Virus record (IMG/VR): IMGVR_UViG_3300042292_000174
Span: 1-25,239 of that record
Reading direction: 5' to 3' (one strand)
Source: a virus
DNA: 25,239 nucleotides
Numbering within the stretch: the first letter of the stretch is position 1; every line of letters starts with the position of its first letter. The notes below the pieces were generated by a model that ran no database searches, had not been told where the DNA came from, and worked only from the letters and a program-made list of their open reading frames with translations. The position numbers were made by a program, and so were the translations under genes. Positions 22,879 through 25,239 of this stretch are shown one piece after another.

Positions 22879-24973
22879 CAGTATAAAACTTTTAAGTGGG
22901 AGAGTACCCACAAGTAATGCTTACTTAGTAACATCAGACCGTTACCAGTTTATTGATTTAACTTCTGTTGAACCAAATCTAGGTGTTCCAAGTGGTCCAA
23001 TAACAGGAAACAATCAATATATTCTGTTATTTGATACTGACCCCCTTACTGGTTATAGAAGATGGGCAAATTTAAGTAATTTATTACCCCCACCATTAAC
23101 TGTAGATATAAAAACAGTTATCTATACAGCAAATGTTGGGGATACAGTGTTTGTTACCCCTCAATATGTACCATCATCAAATCAGATAAATTTATACATT
23201 GATGGTGTAAAACAGTATCCTACAGAATTTATAGAGACCTCACCAACTTCTATAACATTAACTAATGCAGCATCACAAGATGATATAATTCTTATCGAAG
23301 TTATATCTACTGGTACTAGTTCTGGTACATCTGCCGGTGCAAACGTTATCAGTATTATAAACAATAATACTTCACTTAATGTATTTTACCCAACATTTTT
23401 ATCGAATACTTCAGGTAACTTAGAAGTAATATACACATCCAGTCCATATTATAATTTTGTTCCTAATACTGGAACATTAACCGCAAACTCATTTGTAGGT
23501 AATGGTTCTGGGTTAAATAATTTAAATGCTTCTAATTTAACTTCAGGTACAGTTAATACAGCCAGACTTGCAACTGGAACTGCAAACGCGAATACTTATC
23601 TTTCTGGTGATGGTACTTGGAAAGTAATCACTATCCCAGACACAAACAATGTAAATCACGCAAACACTGCTGATTTCGCAAATACATCACTGTTTGCAAA
23701 TAATTCCAATAGTTCTAATACTTCTTTATTCGCAAACACTTCATTATTTGCCAATACATCACTGTTAGCCAACACTTCTCTATTTGCAAATACGGCACTG
23801 TTCGCCAACACTTCATTATTTGCTAACACTTCATTATTTGCTAACACTTCATTATTCGCTAATACATCACTGTTTGCAAATACTTCGTTGTTTGCTGATA
23901 ATTCTAATAGTTCTAATACATCTCTGTTTGCTAACACTTCATTATTCGCTAATACATCACTATTTGCAAATACTTCTTTATTTGCCAATACGTCACTCTT
24001 TGCTGATAATTCAAATAGTTCTAATACATCACTATTCGCCAATAATTCCAATAGTTCTAATACGGCACTGTTCGCCAATACTTCTTTATTTGCTAATACA
24101 TCACTGTTTGCTAATACTTCAAACTTAGCAAATTCATTAGTTCATTCATTATCATTTATAAATGATGGGTCGGGTGTTGCATCTGGTTCTAGTTATAATG
24201 GTTCTAGTGATATAACTATATCGTATAATTCCGTAGGTGCTTCTCCATTAGCCGGTAGTGATAGTTTAGTAACAACAGGTAATGTAACATCTGGTATTTG
24301 GTATTCTTCTATAGGTGCAGTTTCCGGTGCAAACTTAACCAACCTAACTGCTGATAATTTATCAGGAACTATACCAAGTGCAGTATTAGGTAACTCTAGT
24401 TTATACATCGGAACAACTTCTATTGCATTAAATAGACCATCTGGTGCATTAACACTTAATGATATAACACTCACCAACCCAGTTATTAATGGTTTTACTG
24501 GTGATAACTCTATTATTAATATAGCTAATGGTCAATTCTATAAAGATACTAGTGGACGAATCGGTATCAATACTACTGACACTACCGACTATACATTTGA
24601 AATAAATGGGTCATTTGCGGCCGTTCAAAAAGCATTCGTAATTAATCATCCAACCAAAGAAGGGATGAAATTAAAACACGGTTCATTAGAAGGACCAGAA
24701 AACGGCGTATATGTAAGAGGTCGTAGTGAAAACACTGTCATATTTTTACCCGATTATTGGACAGGACTAGTAGACGAAAATACAATCTCAGTAAATTTAA
24801 CTCCTATCGGTGATAGTGTTATACCAAGAGTATCCCATTACATAAACAATACTATAGTTGTTTTTTCAAAGGAACAAGGGGATTTTAATTATTACTTTAC
24901 TGTTTTTGCAGAAAGAAAAGATGTAGATAGGTTGATTGCCGAATATGAAAAGCAACCACCATCAATCACATAA
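22871..24973 (+). CDS. Tail fibre with 26 hexapeptide repeats and conserved C-terminal head
   Basis: A 700-residue fibre. The N-terminus (YQFIDLTSVEPNLGVPSGP... GYRRWANLSNLLPPP) is a frequent fibre attachment module; residues 77-147 (VIYTANVGDTVFVTPQY, INLYIDGVKQYPTEF) form a second beta module seen in marine phage fibres. A hexad array covers residues 267-422. Beyond it come short beta words (GASPLAGSDSLVTTGNVTSG). The C-terminal about 115 residues (FVINHPTKEGMKLKHGSLEG, PENGVYVRGRSENTVIFLPD, YWTGLVDENTISVNLTP, FTVFAERKDVDRLIAEYE) are a conserved head I recall from many phage fibres, possibly a trimerisation or chaperone domain. The start lies 8 nt inside the previous gene and has only a weak ribosome site, so translational coupling is likely. 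Confidence 0.82.
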   Translation: MPNSIKLLSGRVPTSNAYLVTSDRYQFIDLTSVEPNLGVPSGPITGNNQYILLFDTDPLTGYRRWANLSNLLPPPLTVDIKTVIYTANVGDTVFVTPQYVPSSNQINLYIDGVKQYPTEFIETSPTSITLTNAASQDDIILIEVISTGTSSGTSAGANVISIINNNTSLNVFYPTFLSNTSGNLEVIYTSSPYYNFVPNTGTLTANSFVGNGSGLNNLNASNLTSGTVNTARLATGTANANTYLSGDGTWKVITIPDTNNVNHANTADFANTSLFANNSNSSNTSLFANTSLFANTSLLANTSLFANTALFANTSLFANTSLFANTSLFANTSLFANTSLFADNSNSSNTSLFANTSLFANTSLFANTSLFANTSLFADNSNSSNTSLFANNSNSSNTALFANTSLFANTSLFANTSNLANSLVHSLSFINDGSGVASGSSYNGSSDITISYNSVGASPLAGSDSLVTTGNVTSGIWYSSIGAVSGANLTNLTADNLSGTIPSAVLGNSSLYIGTTSIALNRPSGALTLNDITLTNPVINGFTGDNSIINIANGQFYKDTSGRIGINTTDTTDYTFEINGSFAAVQKAFVINHPTKEGMKLKHGSLEGPENGVYVRGRSENTVIFLPDYWTGLVDENTISVNLTPIGDSVIPRVSHYINNTIVVFSKEQGDFNYYFTVFAERKDVDRLIAEYEKQPPSIT
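23669..24136 (+). repeat. 26 tandem hexapeptide (18-nt) repeats
   Basis: The unbroken array of six-residue units is mostly SLFANT with variants ALFANT, SLLANT, SLFANN and SLFADN, plus four SNSSNT units always preceded by a unit ending in N. Codons vary between copies (for example TCTTTATTCGCAAACACT against TCATTATTTGCCAATACA), while runs of two to four units recur at the DNA level, showing higher-order duplication. Confidence 0.92.
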
Positions 24974-24999
24974 ATAATAAATTATAAGGTTTATAAATC
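24969..24999 (+). promoter_or_regulatory. Late promoter-like CATAAATA (and TATAAATC) before the last gene
   Basis: CATAAATA (24969-24976) overlaps the stop of the 700-residue fibre gene and lies 24 nt before the next ATG, with TAAGG at 24985-24989 as ribosome site. A second word, TATAAATC (24992-24999), one base off consensus, lies right before the ATG and is too close to serve it with a leader. Confidence 0.4.
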
Positions 25000-25000
25000 A

Positions 25001-25239
25001 ATGACAACAAAGGTCAGAAGTTCAGTATTAGCGAATACATCTGTTGTTGCTGGCACTTATGGTAGTAATACAGATGTAGTAGTTATTACAGTAGATGCAC
25101 AAGGTAGGTTGACTTTTGCATCTCAAATATCTTTATCTAATACTTTTGTTGATGCAAATACAGCTCAATCAATTTTTGAATTAGCGAATACAGCTTTACA
25201 TTTAGCACAGACAGCAATAGATATCGCTAACACCAAATA
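25001..25239 (+). CDS. Tail fibre-like protein, N-terminal part (3' end cut off)
   Basis: An open frame from ATG 25001 runs off the right edge, giving about 79 residues. It begins MTTKVRSSVLANTSVVAGTY and continues VVVITVDAQGRLTFASQISL, a collagen-like/fibre shaft word also seen as TTDGYGRVSG in the S74 fibre. The final part (FVDANTAQSIFELANTALHL, AQTAIDIANTK) has Ala/Asn-rich 11-residue spacing typical of coiled-coil fibre rods. A fibre or fibre connector is likely; the rest is outside the window. Confidence 0.65.
   Translation, partial: MTTKVRSSVLANTSVVAGTYGSNTDVVVITVDAQGRLTFASQISLSNTFVDANTAQSIFELANTALHLAQTAIDIANTK

Noticed and set aside
23656-24128. Long open frames in other frames and on the minus strand across the hexad repeats
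   Set aside because: An 18-nt period opens all frames together. The sense frame continues into a gene with ribosome coupling and conserved ends; the others have none.

Overview
The window is a strictly one-directional (all + strand), AT-rich block of late virion genes from a T4-like (tevenvirus-type) myovirus. The identification rests on recognisable baseplate wedge proteins in T4 order, gp25, gp6, gp7 and gp8, followed by a very large DUF4815-type baseplate/fibre protein, and on T4-type late promoter words (NATAAATA) at gene junctions. The protein style is that of marine or freshwater T4-like phages (cyanophage- or pelagiphage-like): Asn/Thr/Ser-rich, no cysteines in most genes, and many fibre modules built on repeats. 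The window alone does not allow a host to be named. I saw no tRNA, integrase, transposase, CRISPR array or host gene.

Layout. 1-272: 3' end of a gp5-like central spike/hub gene. 301-5604: gp25, gp6 and gp7, packed with 3-nt or 0-nt gaps and all in the same reading frame. 5613-7583: a fibre-like gene with 22-residue repeats and a beta-helix, sitting between gp7 and gp8, which are adjacent in T4. 7591-8967: gp8. 8977-14787: a 1936-residue DUF4815-like protein with an apparent carbohydrate-binding insert. 14784-14981: a small coiled-coil protein. 15010-15909: a fibre with a C-terminal S74 self-cleaving chaperone. 15914-17616: three tandem paralogous tail-collar/tip proteins, each with four HxH motifs in matching register. 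17629-18328: two small accessory proteins, one with a four-Cys signature. A perfect 12-bp hairpin terminator at about 18352-18387 divides the block. 18406-24973: a BppU-like Ig-type protein, a 1183-residue beta-helix fibre with a four-fold internal module array, a small beta protein and a 700-residue fibre with 26 hexapeptides. 25001-end: the start of a further fibre gene.

How the genes work together. gp25, gp6, gp7 and gp8 form the baseplate wedge around the gp5-type spike. The DUF4815 protein probably links wedge to fibres, and the remaining genes supply several different host-recognition parts. The most interesting signals are (i) one GSGY-type beta module inserted in four different baseplate proteins, (ii) the tandem HxH tip trio, (iii) the chitin-binding-like insert in the DUF4815 protein, (iv) late promoter elements exactly 4 nt before the ATG in two genes with no Shine-Dalgarno sequence, and (v) a promoter word placed in a terminator loop.
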